Assembly (NCBI GenBank): GCA_963850915.1 | Contig: CAWKND010000005.1 | Coordinates: forward strand, 1 to 64,000 | DNA from: CAVTWH01 sp963850915 | GTDB taxonomy: Bacteria; Actinomycetota; Actinomycetes; Mycobacteriales; Micromonosporaceae | Length of the DNA stretch: 64,000 nt | Direction: 5' to 3' | Shown here: positions 36,236 to 44,581 of the stretch, piece after piece | Layout: the number at the start of each line of letters is the position of its first letter | Numbering within the stretch: the first letter of the stretch is position 1 | Made by a program: the position numbers and the translations under genes | Notes under the pieces: model-generated | Told to the model about the DNA's origin: nothing | Seen by the model: the letters and a program-made list of their open reading frames with translations, nothing else | The model's database searches: none

Positions 36236-36882
36236 CGCAGCACGCGACCCATGTCCCGGGCCGCGCGCAGGGTGCCGCGTAACGAGCCGGAGACCTTGGA
36301 GTGGGTACCGGCCGTCCGCGCACGGTAGGCCACGTCGACCTCGGCCACCCGCCAACCGGCGGTACGCGCCCGCAGCAGCAGCTCCAGTGGGTACCCGAAG
36401 GCACGATCCCGTACACCGAGGTCCAGCAGCGCCATCCGGTGTACCGCGCGGGCGGGTGCTATGTCCCTAACCGCGAGGCCACGCCGGCGCAGCAGCGCGG
36501 AGAGCGCGATGTTGCCCAGCTGGGCGTGCCACGGCCACACGCCGCGGGCGACCGGCCGACGCCGCCCAACGGCCAGGTCGACGTCGCCACCTAACATGCT
36601 CACCAGGCGGGGCAGTTCAGCGGGGTCCAGCGAACCGTCGGCGTCCAGGAAGCACACCACGTCGCTGGTGCAGTGCTCCAGTCCGGTGTGCACTGCCGCG
36701 CCGTAGCCCCGCCTGGACTCCCGCACCACCGTCGCACCGTGGGCCGCGGCTATCTCGGGCGAGCCGTCCCGGGAACCGTTGTCCACCACGATCGCCCGGT
36801 ACCCCGCCGGTAACGCGGCGAGGACCCCGGGGAGCGCGGCCGCCTCGTCGAGGCACGGCAGCACGACGTCGATGACTGTCAT
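36232..36882 (-). CDS. Family 2 glycosyltransferase
   Basis: A 216-residue GT2 enzyme of the dolichyl-phosphate-mannose-synthase-like group: LPCLDEAAAL at the N-terminus, DNGSRDGS for nucleotide binding and DADGSLDP as the metal-binding DxD. No C-terminal membrane helix. First gene of the coupled leftward cluster. Confidence 0.9.
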   Translation of the reverse strand: MTVIDVVLPCLDEAAALPGVLAALPAGYRAIVVDNGSRDGSPEIAAAHGATVVRESRRGYGAAVHTGLEHCTSDVVCFLDADGSLDPAELPRLVSMLGGDVDLAVGRRRPVARGVWPWHAQLGNIALSALLRRRGLAVRDIAPARAVHRMALLDLGVRDRAFGYPLELLLRARTAGWRVAEVDVAYRARTAGTHSKVSGSLRGTLRAARDMGRVLR

Positions 36883-37025
36883 GCCCGCACGCTATGGCCG
36901 GTGGAGTGTGCCCGGTTCAGCGATGGCGCTTACGAAATGATGACGTCCGTCGAAGTTCTTACCAGCTGGTGACGGGCCTCGCGCGCAGCCGGCACGCAGG
37001 GCCGAAGTGTCCTAAGGTGCGCGGG

Positions 37026-38390
37026 ATGGTGGCGTGCGTACCCCCGAAATCTTCCGGTGCCCGCACCGGACGCGGCGCCGACCTGCTGTCGGCGTTGCTG
37101 GCCGGCGCGCTGGTGGCGGTGGCTGCCATTGTGGGCTACTGGTGCAACCGGCACGGCCATCCGCTGCAGGCGGACATCGCGCCACTGTTCGGGCAGTGGC
37201 GCCCCCGGCTGGGGCCGGGTACCGTGCCGGCCGTCGCGCTGGCGACGGTCGTGGTCTGGCTCGGTCCTTCCTGGGCAGCGCGCTGGCCGTGGCGGCGGCT
37301 GCTCTGCCTGGGCTACCTGGCGGCGGCGGTCTGGACGCTCAGCTTGGCCCTGATCGACGGCTGGGACCGGGGCATCGCTCGACGGCTGAACAAGCCGGGC
37401 GAGTACCTACCCGATGCCCGCTCCGTGACCGACCTCGGTGCCGCGCTGCACGAATTCACCCGTCGAATCGTCGACTTCCAGCCGGACTCGTGGCAGACCC
37501 AGATCGCCGGCCATCCGCCCGGCGCGCTCGTTCTTTTTGTTGTACTGCAACGGATCGGCCTCGGCGGCGGCGGCATCGGTGTGCTGTGCGTCCTCTCCGG
37601 CGCCAGCGTCGTGGTGTCGATCCCGGTCGCGCTGCGACTGCTCGGTGCGCCACAGGCGACGGCCCGCGCCGCGGTGCCGTTCCTGGTGCTGTTCCCGGGC
37701 GCGGTCTGGGTCGGGGTGAGCGGCGACGGACTGTTCGCGGGCGTACTGGCGGCCGCGGTCGCGCTGCTCGCGGCCGGCTGCGCCCGACGGGGGATACCAG
37801 GCGACCTGGCCAGCGCGGCCGGCGGACTTGTACTCGGGTACGCCCTGTTCCTGTCCTACGGCTTCGTGCTGTTCGCCCCGCTCGCCCTGGTACCCGCCCT
37901 GGTACTGCGCCGGGTCCGGCCGGTGCTGGTGGCCGGTGCGGGAGTCGTGGCCGTCGTGGTCGGCTTCACGGTCGCCGGGTTCTGGTGGCTGGACGGGTAC
38001 CACGCCCTGGTCACCCGCTACTACCAGGGGATCGCCGCGCAGCGCCCGTACGCCTACTGGGTCTGGGCCGACGTGGCCTGCCTGGTGCTGTGCGCCGGGC
38101 CGGCCGCCGCCCCCATCCTGCGTCGGGCCGTCGCCGGTCTCGCCCGGCCGCCGGTCGGGGCGCCCCGGTGGCGCGACCCGGTACTGCTGCTTCCCGTGGC
38201 GGCCACGACCGCGATGCTGGTCGCCACCGTGTCCGGGATGAGCAAAGCCGAAGTCGAACGGATCTGGCTCCCGTTCGCCGTGTGGCTACCGGCCGCCGCC
38301 GCGCTGCTGCCACCCGCATCCCGGCGCGGCTGGCTGATCGCGCAGGCGCTGACCGCGCTCCTGGTCAACCACCTGCTGTTCACCGTCTGA
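37026..38390 (+). CDS. Polytopic membrane protein, probable GT-C-like glycosyltransferase
   Basis: A 454-residue membrane protein with about ten helices and a long extracytoplasmic loop after helix three (RRLNKPGEYLPDARSV, then DSWQTQIAGHPPG). The layout resembles GT-C mannosyltransferase-like proteins, and the location beside a GT2 polyprenyl-sugar synthase supports use of a lipid-linked sugar donor. ATG 37026 is preceded by AAGGTG. Divergent from the GT2 gene by 143 bp. Confidence 0.8.
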   Translation: MVACVPPKSSGARTGRGADLLSALLAGALVAVAAIVGYWCNRHGHPLQADIAPLFGQWRPRLGPGTVPAVALATVVVWLGPSWAARWPWRRLLCLGYLAAAVWTLSLALIDGWDRGIARRLNKPGEYLPDARSVTDLGAALHEFTRRIVDFQPDSWQTQIAGHPPGALVLFVVLQRIGLGGGGIGVLCVLSGASVVVSIPVALRLLGAPQATARAAVPFLVLFPGAVWVGVSGDGLFAGVLAAAVALLAAGCARRGIPGDLASAAGGLVLGYALFLSYGFVLFAPLALVPALVLRRVRPVLVAGAGVVAVVVGFTVAGFWWLDGYHALVTRYYQGIAAQRPYAYWVWADVACLVLCAGPAAAPILRRAVAGLARPPVGAPRWRDPVLLLPVAATTAMLVATVSGMSKAEVERIWLPFAVWLPAAAALLPPASRRGWLIAQALTALLVNHLLFTV

Positions 38391-38406
38391 GCGCTGCGCC
38401 GCCCGG

Positions 38407-39465
38407 TCAGGTTCGCCGGCCAACCGGGTCACGCAGCGGCGCGGTGACGAATTGGCGGACCCCGTCAGCGAACGACACCTGTGCGGTGAAGCCCAGCTCG
38501 GCGCTGGCGGCAGCCGGGTCGCCCACCACGTGGCGTACGTCGCCCAGCCGGTACTCGCCGGTGACCATGGGAGGCGGCGCACCCAACCGGGCAGCCATCT
38601 CAGCTGCCAGGTCCCCGATCGTGCGCGGCTGCCCCGACGCCACGTTGTAGGCCCGCAGCCCCTCCCCGTCAGCCGTGGCCGCGAGCGCGGCCACGTTGGC
38701 CCGCGCGACATCCTCGACATGCACGAAGTCGCGCCGTTGGGCGCCGTCCTCGAACACCCGGATCGGCTCGCCCCGCTCCAGCGCCGACCGGAACAGGGCG
38801 GCCACACCGGCATACGGCGTATCGCGAGGCATCCGGGGTCCGTAAACGTTGTGGTAGCGCAGCGCGACCGCACTCCCGCCAACCGCGCGTACCCATGCCC
38901 CGGCGAGGTGTTCCTGCGCCAGTTTCGTTGCGGCGTAACCGTTGCGCGGATCCAGCCAGGCGCTCTCCGGTACCAGCAGGCTGTCCAGGGACGCGCCGCA
39001 CACCGGGCAGGTCGGCTCGAACCGACCCGCCGCCAGGTCCACGGCTGAACGTGGCCCCGGCCTGACCGTCCCGTGGACCGGGCACGAGTACCGGCCCTCG
39101 CCGTACACCACCATCGAACTGGCCAACACCAACCGGCGTACCCCCGCACGGGCGGCGGCGGCCAGCAGCACCGCGGTGCCGAGATCGTTGCAGCCCACGT
39201 ACTCCGGCAGATCATCGGTATCCACACCGAGACCGACCATCGCCGCCTGATGCACGATCGCGTCGACACCCGGCAGCAGCCGGTCCAGCAACTCACGATC
39301 GCGTACGTCGCCGCGGACCATGTCCGGCATGCAGTAATCGGGCAAGCCAGCATGCGCGGCCGGATGCAGCACGTCCACCCCGACCACCGCATGACCGTCG
39401 CCGCGCAGCGCCTCCACCACATGTGAACCGATGAAGCCGGCCGCGCCGGTAACCAGAATCCGCAC
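38407..39465 (-). CDS. NDP-sugar epimerase/dehydratase (extended SDR) with a Cys/His insertion
   Basis: A 352-residue extended SDR: GAAGFIGS at the N-terminus, catalytic Ser in ASSMVVYGEG and Tyr178/Lys181 in GYAATK. Between them is an insertion carrying CPVH (C128, H131) and CPVC (C153, C156), a possible zinc site not present in standard UDP-glucose epimerases. It likely makes a sugar nucleotide for the neighbouring transferases. Converges tail-to-tail with the membrane protein gene (16-bp gap). Confidence 0.88.
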   Translation of the reverse strand: MRILVTGAAGFIGSHVVEALRGDGHAVVGVDVLHPAAHAGLPDYCMPDMVRGDVRDRELLDRLLPGVDAIVHQAAMVGLGVDTDDLPEYVGCNDLGTAVLLAAAARAGVRRLVLASSMVVYGEGRYSCPVHGTVRPGPRSAVDLAAGRFEPTCPVCGASLDSLLVPESAWLDPRNGYAATKLAQEHLAGAWVRAVGGSAVALRYHNVYGPRMPRDTPYAGVAALFRSALERGEPIRVFEDGAQRRDFVHVEDVARANVAALAATADGEGLRAYNVASGQPRTIGDLAAEMAARLGAPPPMVTGEYRLGDVRHVVGDPAAASAELGFTAQVSFADGVRQFVTAPLRDPVGRRT

Positions 39466-39952
39466 CCCGGCACGCTAACCGGCATCCGCCTCGCGCGGCG
39501 GCCGGCGCAGGATGCGTCCGCGGACCGTAAGGTGCAGGGTAAGCGCGGCGAACTGGTGGCCGGACGTGCGGTAGGCGGTCGGCACGGGTTCGAGTGAGTC
39601 ACCAGTCCTTTCTGGTATTTCACCGATCGACGGGGCCAACGCACGCGGGGCCCCCGACCTGGCGTCCGTGCTGCGGGCAGCGCTCGCTGCGCGCCCCCGC
39701 CGGCCTGGTGATCCGTTGGGGAGCGCTCTGCTGCCGCTCTCGGCGTGCTGGCGTTCAAGTTCGCACGTGACGCACCGTGGTGTACGGCTGCCATTCGTGT
39801 TCCCGAGACCGGCGCCGACCAGTCGATCAGCTGCTCCGGCGCGCCGCGGAGCTCAGATGGTCTTGTTGCGCAGCTGCCAGAATCGGACGATGGCCGACCT
39901 GCGGCTACCCGCCGGTTGATCCGGCCCGACGCTCGTTTCGCGCCGGAGATCG
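39466..39952. other. Non-coding stretch next to recombinase relic
   Basis: About 490 bp in which I see no supported gene or repeat. It lies between the epimerase start and the recombinase fragment. Confidence 0.5.
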
Positions 39953-40111
39953 CCCCGTAGCTTCTCGAATGTAGAGGCTGCGCGGGTGGACGATCCGTGC
40001 GGTGTCGGCGCACTCGGCGGCGTAGGTGCGTCGGCAGTGGTTGCGTCCGTTGTTGAACCTGCCGATCATGCGGCGGCCGCAGAGCCCGCAGTAGAGCCTG
40101 CGCCACCGCCA
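39953..40111 (-). pseudogene. Serine recombinase fragment (zinc-ribbon region)
   Basis: The frame reads RRLYCGLCGRRMIGRFNNGRN, then HCRRTYAAECA and HPRSLYIREA. This matches the zinc beta-ribbon of large serine recombinases (FCGLCGRRMQG..., YRCR.., HPRNVYLRED). The catalytic domain and the rest are absent. A relic of an integrated element; no attachment site was found. Confidence 0.65.
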
Positions 40112-40118
40112 CTGACGG

Positions 40119-40958
40119 CTACGCCCAGCCGCTGCTCTCCTCGGCGGCGCTGATCTGCCCGCCAAGCGCCGCGGCCTGCCGCTCGTACTCCCCGTCGTCG
40201 ATCTCGCCGCTCTCTCGCTGGATCTTCAGCCGGCAGGTCTGTTCCAACAGGGTGGCGAACAGCCGCAGGTTGGCGGTACCCAGGCTGGACGCCTGGAACC
40301 TCGAAAGGTCGGTCGCGCCCAGCGGTTCGCCCAGGATCAGGTTGGCGACCAGGGCCAGCCGGTCGGCGTCTGGCCCGGTGCTGACTGGCGCGCGGCCGGC
40401 CCGGATGTCGTCGGCGATCTGTGCCCGGCCCTGCTCATAGGCGGTCGTGTCGAGGCGGAACGCGTCGCGGTCGACCTTCAACCGCACGATGTGCTGGAGC
40501 CACCGCGCGTCCTGCTCCTCGGCTGCCGTGTCCGCCTCGGGCTCGGTCGGCCGGAGTGCTGCGGCCGGCGGCGGGGGCGTGCGCTGCCGGGTCAGCTGCC
40601 GCTCGGCCTCCCTGATGCGGGCGCGGTCCCACTTCGCCTCCTGCGCGGCCGCGAGCCGGCGCAACTCGCCACAGTCGATCTCGATGTACGAGCGGTCGTT
40701 CGGCTCGTACCGCATCGGCAGCGTGGAGCCGACGTCGGACTTGGCGCCGAGGTTGTGGGTGCGCTCGACACGCTCGATCGTCGTGGTGGTCCCGTCGTCG
40801 AAGTGCACCCGCAGTTTGAGCTTGTGATTCGGGCGTACCACCCCGCTGACCCAGCCCCAGCTGTGCTCCTCCAGCACCACGGCTTTCGCCTTCGCACCCT
40901 CGCGCATCAGGCGCCGGTAGCGGGGTAGCAGGCGGAAGATCACGGGACGAAACAGCAT
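40119..40958 (-). CDS. Uncharacterised protein with C-terminal SHOCT-like segment
   Basis: A 279-residue soluble protein. The first 90 residues form a beta-rich region (KAKAVVLEEHSWGWVSGVVRPNH, VHFDDGTT); the middle is charged and helical with a PPPP tract; the last 30 residues (RESGEIDDGEYERQAAAL) resemble a SHOCT oligomerisation motif. Start 40958 follows a GGGGGT site. Function unknown. Confidence 0.75.
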   Translation of the reverse strand: MLFRPVIFRLLPRYRRLMREGAKAKAVVLEEHSWGWVSGVVRPNHKLKLRVHFDDGTTTTIERVERTHNLGAKSDVGSTLPMRYEPNDRSYIEIDCGELRRLAAAQEAKWDRARIREAERQLTRQRTPPPPAAALRPTEPEADTAAEEQDARWLQHIVRLKVDRDAFRLDTTAYEQGRAQIADDIRAGRAPVSTGPDADRLALVANLILGEPLGATDLSRFQASSLGTANLRLFATLLEQTCRLKIQRESGEIDDGEYERQAAALGGQISAAEESSGWA

Positions 40959-41296
40959 GGGTACCCCCGGTCGGCGTCCCCCGGATGGTACGGGCATTGA
41001 TGCGCCCGGGCAGTCTCGAACCGGATCATGCCGTATCCACGACAGCCCGGGCGCCGATTCAGCCCCGGTGCGCCGGCCCCGCCGCGGTGCCACGGCCCCG
41101 CCGCGGTGCCGTCGGCGAACGCGATCGTGGCGTACACCGCCGGGAAGAGGAGAACCCGTGATCACCAGCCGTACCGAATGGCCCCCGCCACCGCTGCGCC
41201 GCAACGCCAATCGCCAGATGCTCGACACGCACGTCCTCGACAGCCGGCCCGGCCTGCCGCGACGGTCACCCACGGGCTGAACCTCAGCGCTCGGCC
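40959..41296. other. Gap with no supported gene
   Basis: About 340 bp. Open frames are present but have neither family resemblance nor a good ribosome site. It leads into the phosphatase fragment. Confidence 0.5.
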
Positions 41297-41520
41297 ATGG
41301 CGCCCAACCGCGGACTGGACCTCGGCGGGGACTGGTACCTGTCCAGCGTGCTACCGGACGGCGACCTCGTCCTCGGCGACGTCGCCGGCCACCGGCTGGC
41401 CGCCAGCCCAGCGACGCTGCACCTGCGAACCGCGAGGACGGCGTTCGCCGCCGAGGGATACCCGCCGGCCGGGCCGGTCGGTGCCGTGAAGGTGGACATC
41501 GCCGTGGAGGGTCTCCGTGG
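41297..41520 (+). pseudogene. SpoIIE/RsbU-type PP2C phosphatase fragment
   Basis: Reads GLDLGGDWYLSSVLPDGDL and then VLGDVAGHRLAASPATLHLR, the core of RsbU-like PP2C phosphatases, where GGDWYD and VGDVxGHG hold metal-binding aspartates. The upstream sensor and the rest of the domain are missing, and the frame runs antisense into the cupin gene. A decayed remnant. Confidence 0.7.
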
Positions 41521-41931
41521 TCAGGTTGAGGCGGGGCGTTGCGGGTCGTACTGCTCGTCGGTGACCTTGTCCAGCCATTCGACGGCTTGGCCGTCGCGTA
41601 CGCCGGTGAGGGCGAGGTGGGTCATCGCTGAGCCGGGTGCGGCGCCGTGCCAGTGTCTGACGCCGGGTGGGCACCAGACGACGTCACCGGTGCGGATCTC
41701 TTCGATCGGGCCGCCTTCCTGTTGGGTGCGGCCGGTCCCGTCGGTGACGATGAGGCGCTGTCCGGCGGGGTGGGTGTGCCAGGCCGAGCGCGCTGCGGGT
41801 TGGAATGTGACGAGGGCGCCGGTGTAGGGCGCGGTGTCCTCGGCGGTGAAGAGGGGCTGGACGCGGACGTTGCCGGTGAAGTTCTCCGCCGGTCCCGGAG
41901 TGGACGGCTGCGAGCCGTTGCGGGTGATCAT
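41521..41931 (-). CDS. Small cupin-domain protein
   Basis: A 136-residue single cupin of the type often annotated as hydroxynitrile-lyase-like or carboxymuconolactone-decarboxylase-associated. The metal motifs are WHTHPAGQ with the following Glu/Gln, and VRHWHGA. Start ATG with GGAGGTAGG upstream that overlaps the end of the aldo/keto reductase gene. Probably a redox or detoxification operon member. Confidence 0.87.
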   Translation of the reverse strand: MITRNGSQPSTPGPAENFTGNVRVQPLFTAEDTAPYTGALVTFQPAARSAWHTHPAGQRLIVTDGTGRTQQEGGPIEEIRTGDVVWCPPGVRHWHGAAPGSAMTHLALTGVRDGQAVEWLDKVTDEQYDPQRPAST

Positions 41932-41936
41932 CGGGC

Positions 41937-42954
41937 CTACCTCCGGCGGGCGTTCGGCTGCAGGAAGGGGCTGACCCAGCCGTTGTCGGCCGGGTTGAGG
42001 GTGACGCCGGGTGGGACGATCTCGTCGATGCGGTCGAGGACATCGGCGGTGAGTTCGACGTCGGCGGCGGCGAGTTGGGATTCGAGGTGTTCCATGGTCC
42101 GGGGGCCGATGATCGCCGAGGTGATGGCGGGATGGCGCAGGACGAACGCGATGGCCATGTCGATGAGGCTGATGCCGGCGTCGTGGGCGAGGTCGGCGAG
42201 GGCGTCGGCGGCGACGAGCTTGCGCTGGTTTTCGGGCAGGGACATGTCGAACCGGTTGGCGGGCCGGGAGGCCGCCGCGGGGCCCGAGTGGTTGTCTTTG
42301 CGGTACCGGCCGGAGAGCCAGCCTGCGGCTACCGGGCTGTAGGAGAGCACGCCCATGCCGTACCGCTGGGTCAGGGGCAGGATTTCGTGTTCGATGTTGC
42401 GGGTCAGGATCGAGTAGGTCGGCTGCTCGGTGACGAACCGCTCGCGCCCCCGGTCCCGGGCGGTGTACTGGGCGTCGACGAGTGCGGAGGCGGGGAAGGT
42501 GGAGTGGCCGATGTAGCGCACCTTGCCGGCCCGGATCAAGTCGGTGAGGGCGCCGAGGGTTTCGTCGAGGTCGACGGCCGGGTCGTAGCGGTGCATCTGG
42601 TACAGGTCGATGTGGTCAGTGCCGAGCCGGCGCAACGAGTTCTCGACCTCGGTCATGATCCAACGGCGGGAGCCGCCACGGTGGTTCGGATCGTCGTCCA
42701 AGGGCATGAAGAACTTCGTCGCCAGTACGACGTCGTCGCGGCGGCCCTTCGAGGGCTTTGCCGACGATCTCCTCAGACTCGCCCTGGGAGTAGACGTCGG
42801 CGGTGTCGACGAAGTTGATCCCGGCGTCCAGGGCCCGGTGGATGACGCGGATGCTCTCCTCGTGGTCCTTGGTACCCCAGGCGCCGAACATCATGGTGCC
42901 CAGGCACAGGTTGCTGACCGAGACTCCGGTACGCCCGAGTGGACGGTGCTGCAT
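41937..42954 (-). pseudogene. Aldo/keto reductase, one frameshift
   Basis: Complete aldo/keto reductase in two frames. The first runs from MQHRPLGRTGVSVS through DTADVYSQGESEEIVGKALEG; one extra G in GAAGGGCCG near 42745 breaks it, and the second frame resumes RRDDVVLATKFFMPL and ends at 41937. Catalytic Asp/Tyr are in DTADVY and Lys in ATKFF. Operon partner of the cupin, CMD and DUF2255 genes. Confidence 0.88.
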
Positions 42955-42965
42955 GGTTGTGCTCC

Positions 42966-43455
42966 TTAGGATGCCGGGACGACCTCGTCGATGAGGCGGA
43001 TGGCGTTGAGGGTGCGTGGGTACCCGATGAAGGGCAGCAACTGGGTGGCCACGCTGAGCAGGGTCTGGCGGTCGTTGCCGACGTTGAGGTTGGCGGCGAC
43101 GTGGCCTTTGGCTTGCGGTTCGCAGCCGCCCATGGAGATGAGCATCGCGAACGTGAGCAGTTCCCGGACGCGTACGCCGGCGTACATGGCGTCGACCCGA
43201 TCGGCGCCGACGATCTCCTTTTGTACCGCCAGGCCCCGCTCCTCACGGGTCTCACCCAGCCCCCTGCACGGCGATCAGCGCGGCGAGCTGGACCATGAGT
43301 CGGGTACGGCTGTCGAGGTTGCCGTAGCGCAGGACCTCGTCGAAGGCGAAGTTGTCGAAGTACTCGATGAGCTCCGGGTCGGTGACCGCCAGGGTCGAGA
43401 CGTGTCCGGGGAACAGTTCGTCATGGTGCTTGCGGGCCGTTTCGTTGGGAGCCAT
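42966..43455 (-). pseudogene. Two-domain carboxymuconolactone decarboxylase-like protein, internally deleted
   Basis: The N-terminal CMD half (MAPNETARKHHDELFPGHVS to LAALIAVQG) is cut, and the frame shifts to LGETREERGLAVQKEIVGAD, losing the rest of domain one. A second gap joins MYAG directly to VRVRELLTFAMLISMGGCEP, removing roughly 30 residues that normally carry the SANCFGDHYTRTGL-like segment. The C-terminus is intact (GYPRTLNAIRLIDEV). Two internal deletions make it unlikely to work. Confidence 0.75.
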
Positions 43456-43468
43456 GGCGGGTCGCCCT

Positions 43469-43846
43469 TCAGGAGCTTGGCACGAGGCGGATGGTGACCG
43501 GGACGGCCTTGTCGCCGACGACCGAGCCGACGATGGCCGGGCCGTACCGGTCGTACTTGGCGTGGTAGGCCGCATCTATTGCCGCATGCACGCCAGGTTC
43601 GGCGTCCCGGAAGGTCACGTCCTGCTCCAGTCCAGCCGCGCGGATTCGCCCGGCGCCGGCGGACTTTGCCCGCCGGTACCACGGGTTGTCCGGCCCGTAC
43701 GCGGACCGTACGTACAGCTCCTCCCCGGCGCGGACGACCCACATGGTCACGTACGGACGCAGCGTGCCGTCGCCGCGGCGGGAGGCCAACTGCAACTCCT
43801 CGGCATCCCCGACCCGGCGCAGTTCCTCATCGGTCCACGCCGTCAC
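43469..43846 (-). CDS. DUF2255 family protein
   Basis: A 125-residue protein of DUF2255, distantly like flavin-binding split-barrel proteins, with WTDEELRRVGDAEELQLASR, the RPYVTMWVVRAGEELYVRSA core and VTIRLVP end. GTG 43846 is the family-length start; upstream codons come from a truncated XRE regulator gene that now reads into it in frame. Member of the cupin/AKR/CMD operon. Confidence 0.78.
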   Translation of the reverse strand: MTAWTDEELRRVGDAEELQLASRRGDGTLRPYVTMWVVRAGEELYVRSAYGPDNPWYRRAKSAGAGRIRAAGLEQDVTFRDAEPGVHAAIDAAYHAKYDRYGPAIVGSVVGDKAVPVTIRLVPSS

Positions 43847-44130
43847 GGCTGGATCAGGACTTTCAACGCGCCGCGGTCGCGCCAGGTCGAACAGGTGCGC
43901 CCGCTCGGCGTCGTCGAGCTGCAATGCCCGGGCCAACGCCTCCCGGACATCGTCGGAATCACCGGCAAGGGTGAGTAGTCCACACTCGCCCCCGCCAGCC
44001 AGGCCGCCTCCGCCCGCCGCAGACCCGTGACCCGGCGGTGGCCACTGTAGGCAGGCAACCCGGCCCGCTCCGGGGTGACCTTGGCCCGGCAGGTGGTAAG
44101 GAAGTCACGGATCCCAGCTCGGCTGTCCAT
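43847..44130 (-). pseudogene. XRE/MmyB-type regulator, truncated and shifted
   Basis: The first 50 residues (MDSRAGIRDFLTTCRAKVTP, then GLRRAEAAWLAGASVDY) match actinobacterial XRE regulators that carry a C-terminal MmyB-like domain. The YTRLERGN recognition segment is missing; a different frame then gives SDDVREALARALQLDDAER and AHLFDLARP, which fuses into DUF2255. The ligand domain is lost. The family normally controls adjacent redox genes divergently. Confidence 0.7.
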
Positions 44131-44300
44131 ACACTCGACGCTACGACCCGCAGGCCCGCTCTGGGAGGTTCTGCCGGTACCTCGAACAACAGAATCTCCC
44201 TGACCAGCGCAGTTGACGACCGTCGCTGGCATCGGCAGCAGCCACCCGGTCGTCGGTCAGTTTGACGGTCAGCCCCGTCGGGGCCGCGGGCGAGGGACTG
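44131..44300. other. Short gap after XRE relic
   Basis: About 170 bp between the XRE remnant and the small open frame at 44301. No signal seen. Confidence 0.4.
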
Positions 44301-44447
44301 TCATGTCGAGCCTGAAGGCTGGGCGTCATCATGCCAGCGCAGCAGATCGACGCGTACCCGTGCGGCGTCATCCTCCTCGGCGTCTTGGACGATCAGCGGC
44401 ACGGGGGCGATCCGGTTCAGTTGGTTGAACCCGAGGCGATAGTCCAT
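44301..44447 (-). CDS. Possible small or truncated protein of unknown function
   Basis: A 48-residue frame from ATG 44447 (MDYRLGFNQLNRIAPVPLIV, then a DAEEDDAARVRVDLLRWHDD tail). Third codon positions are mostly G/C, as in true genes here, and the frame stays open well upstream of the ATG. It may be the 3' remnant of a longer gene. No family recognised. Confidence 0.35.
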   Translation of the reverse strand: MDYRLGFNQLNRIAPVPLIVQDAEEDDAARVRVDLLRWHDDAQPSGST

Positions 44448-44581
44448 CAGGCCGGCACCGGGAGTGTGATCGAAGCAAACGTCCGCAGCCGAGGCCGACC
44501 GGACGTCGCTGAGCTCGGGCCTATCCGTTGACCGAAGCCGATCGTGCGCCTAGCTGAACGGGCAGAATCGGCGGAGCCGGG

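Noticed and set aside
37034..38650. A 538-codon frame overlapping the polytopic membrane protein
   Set aside because: Arg-rich and lacks helices; the 37026 frame has regular membrane helices.
38286..40112. A 608-codon minus-strand frame spanning the epimerase and recombinase relic
   Set aside because: Runs out of frame with the epimerase and has no coherent domain; explained by high GC.
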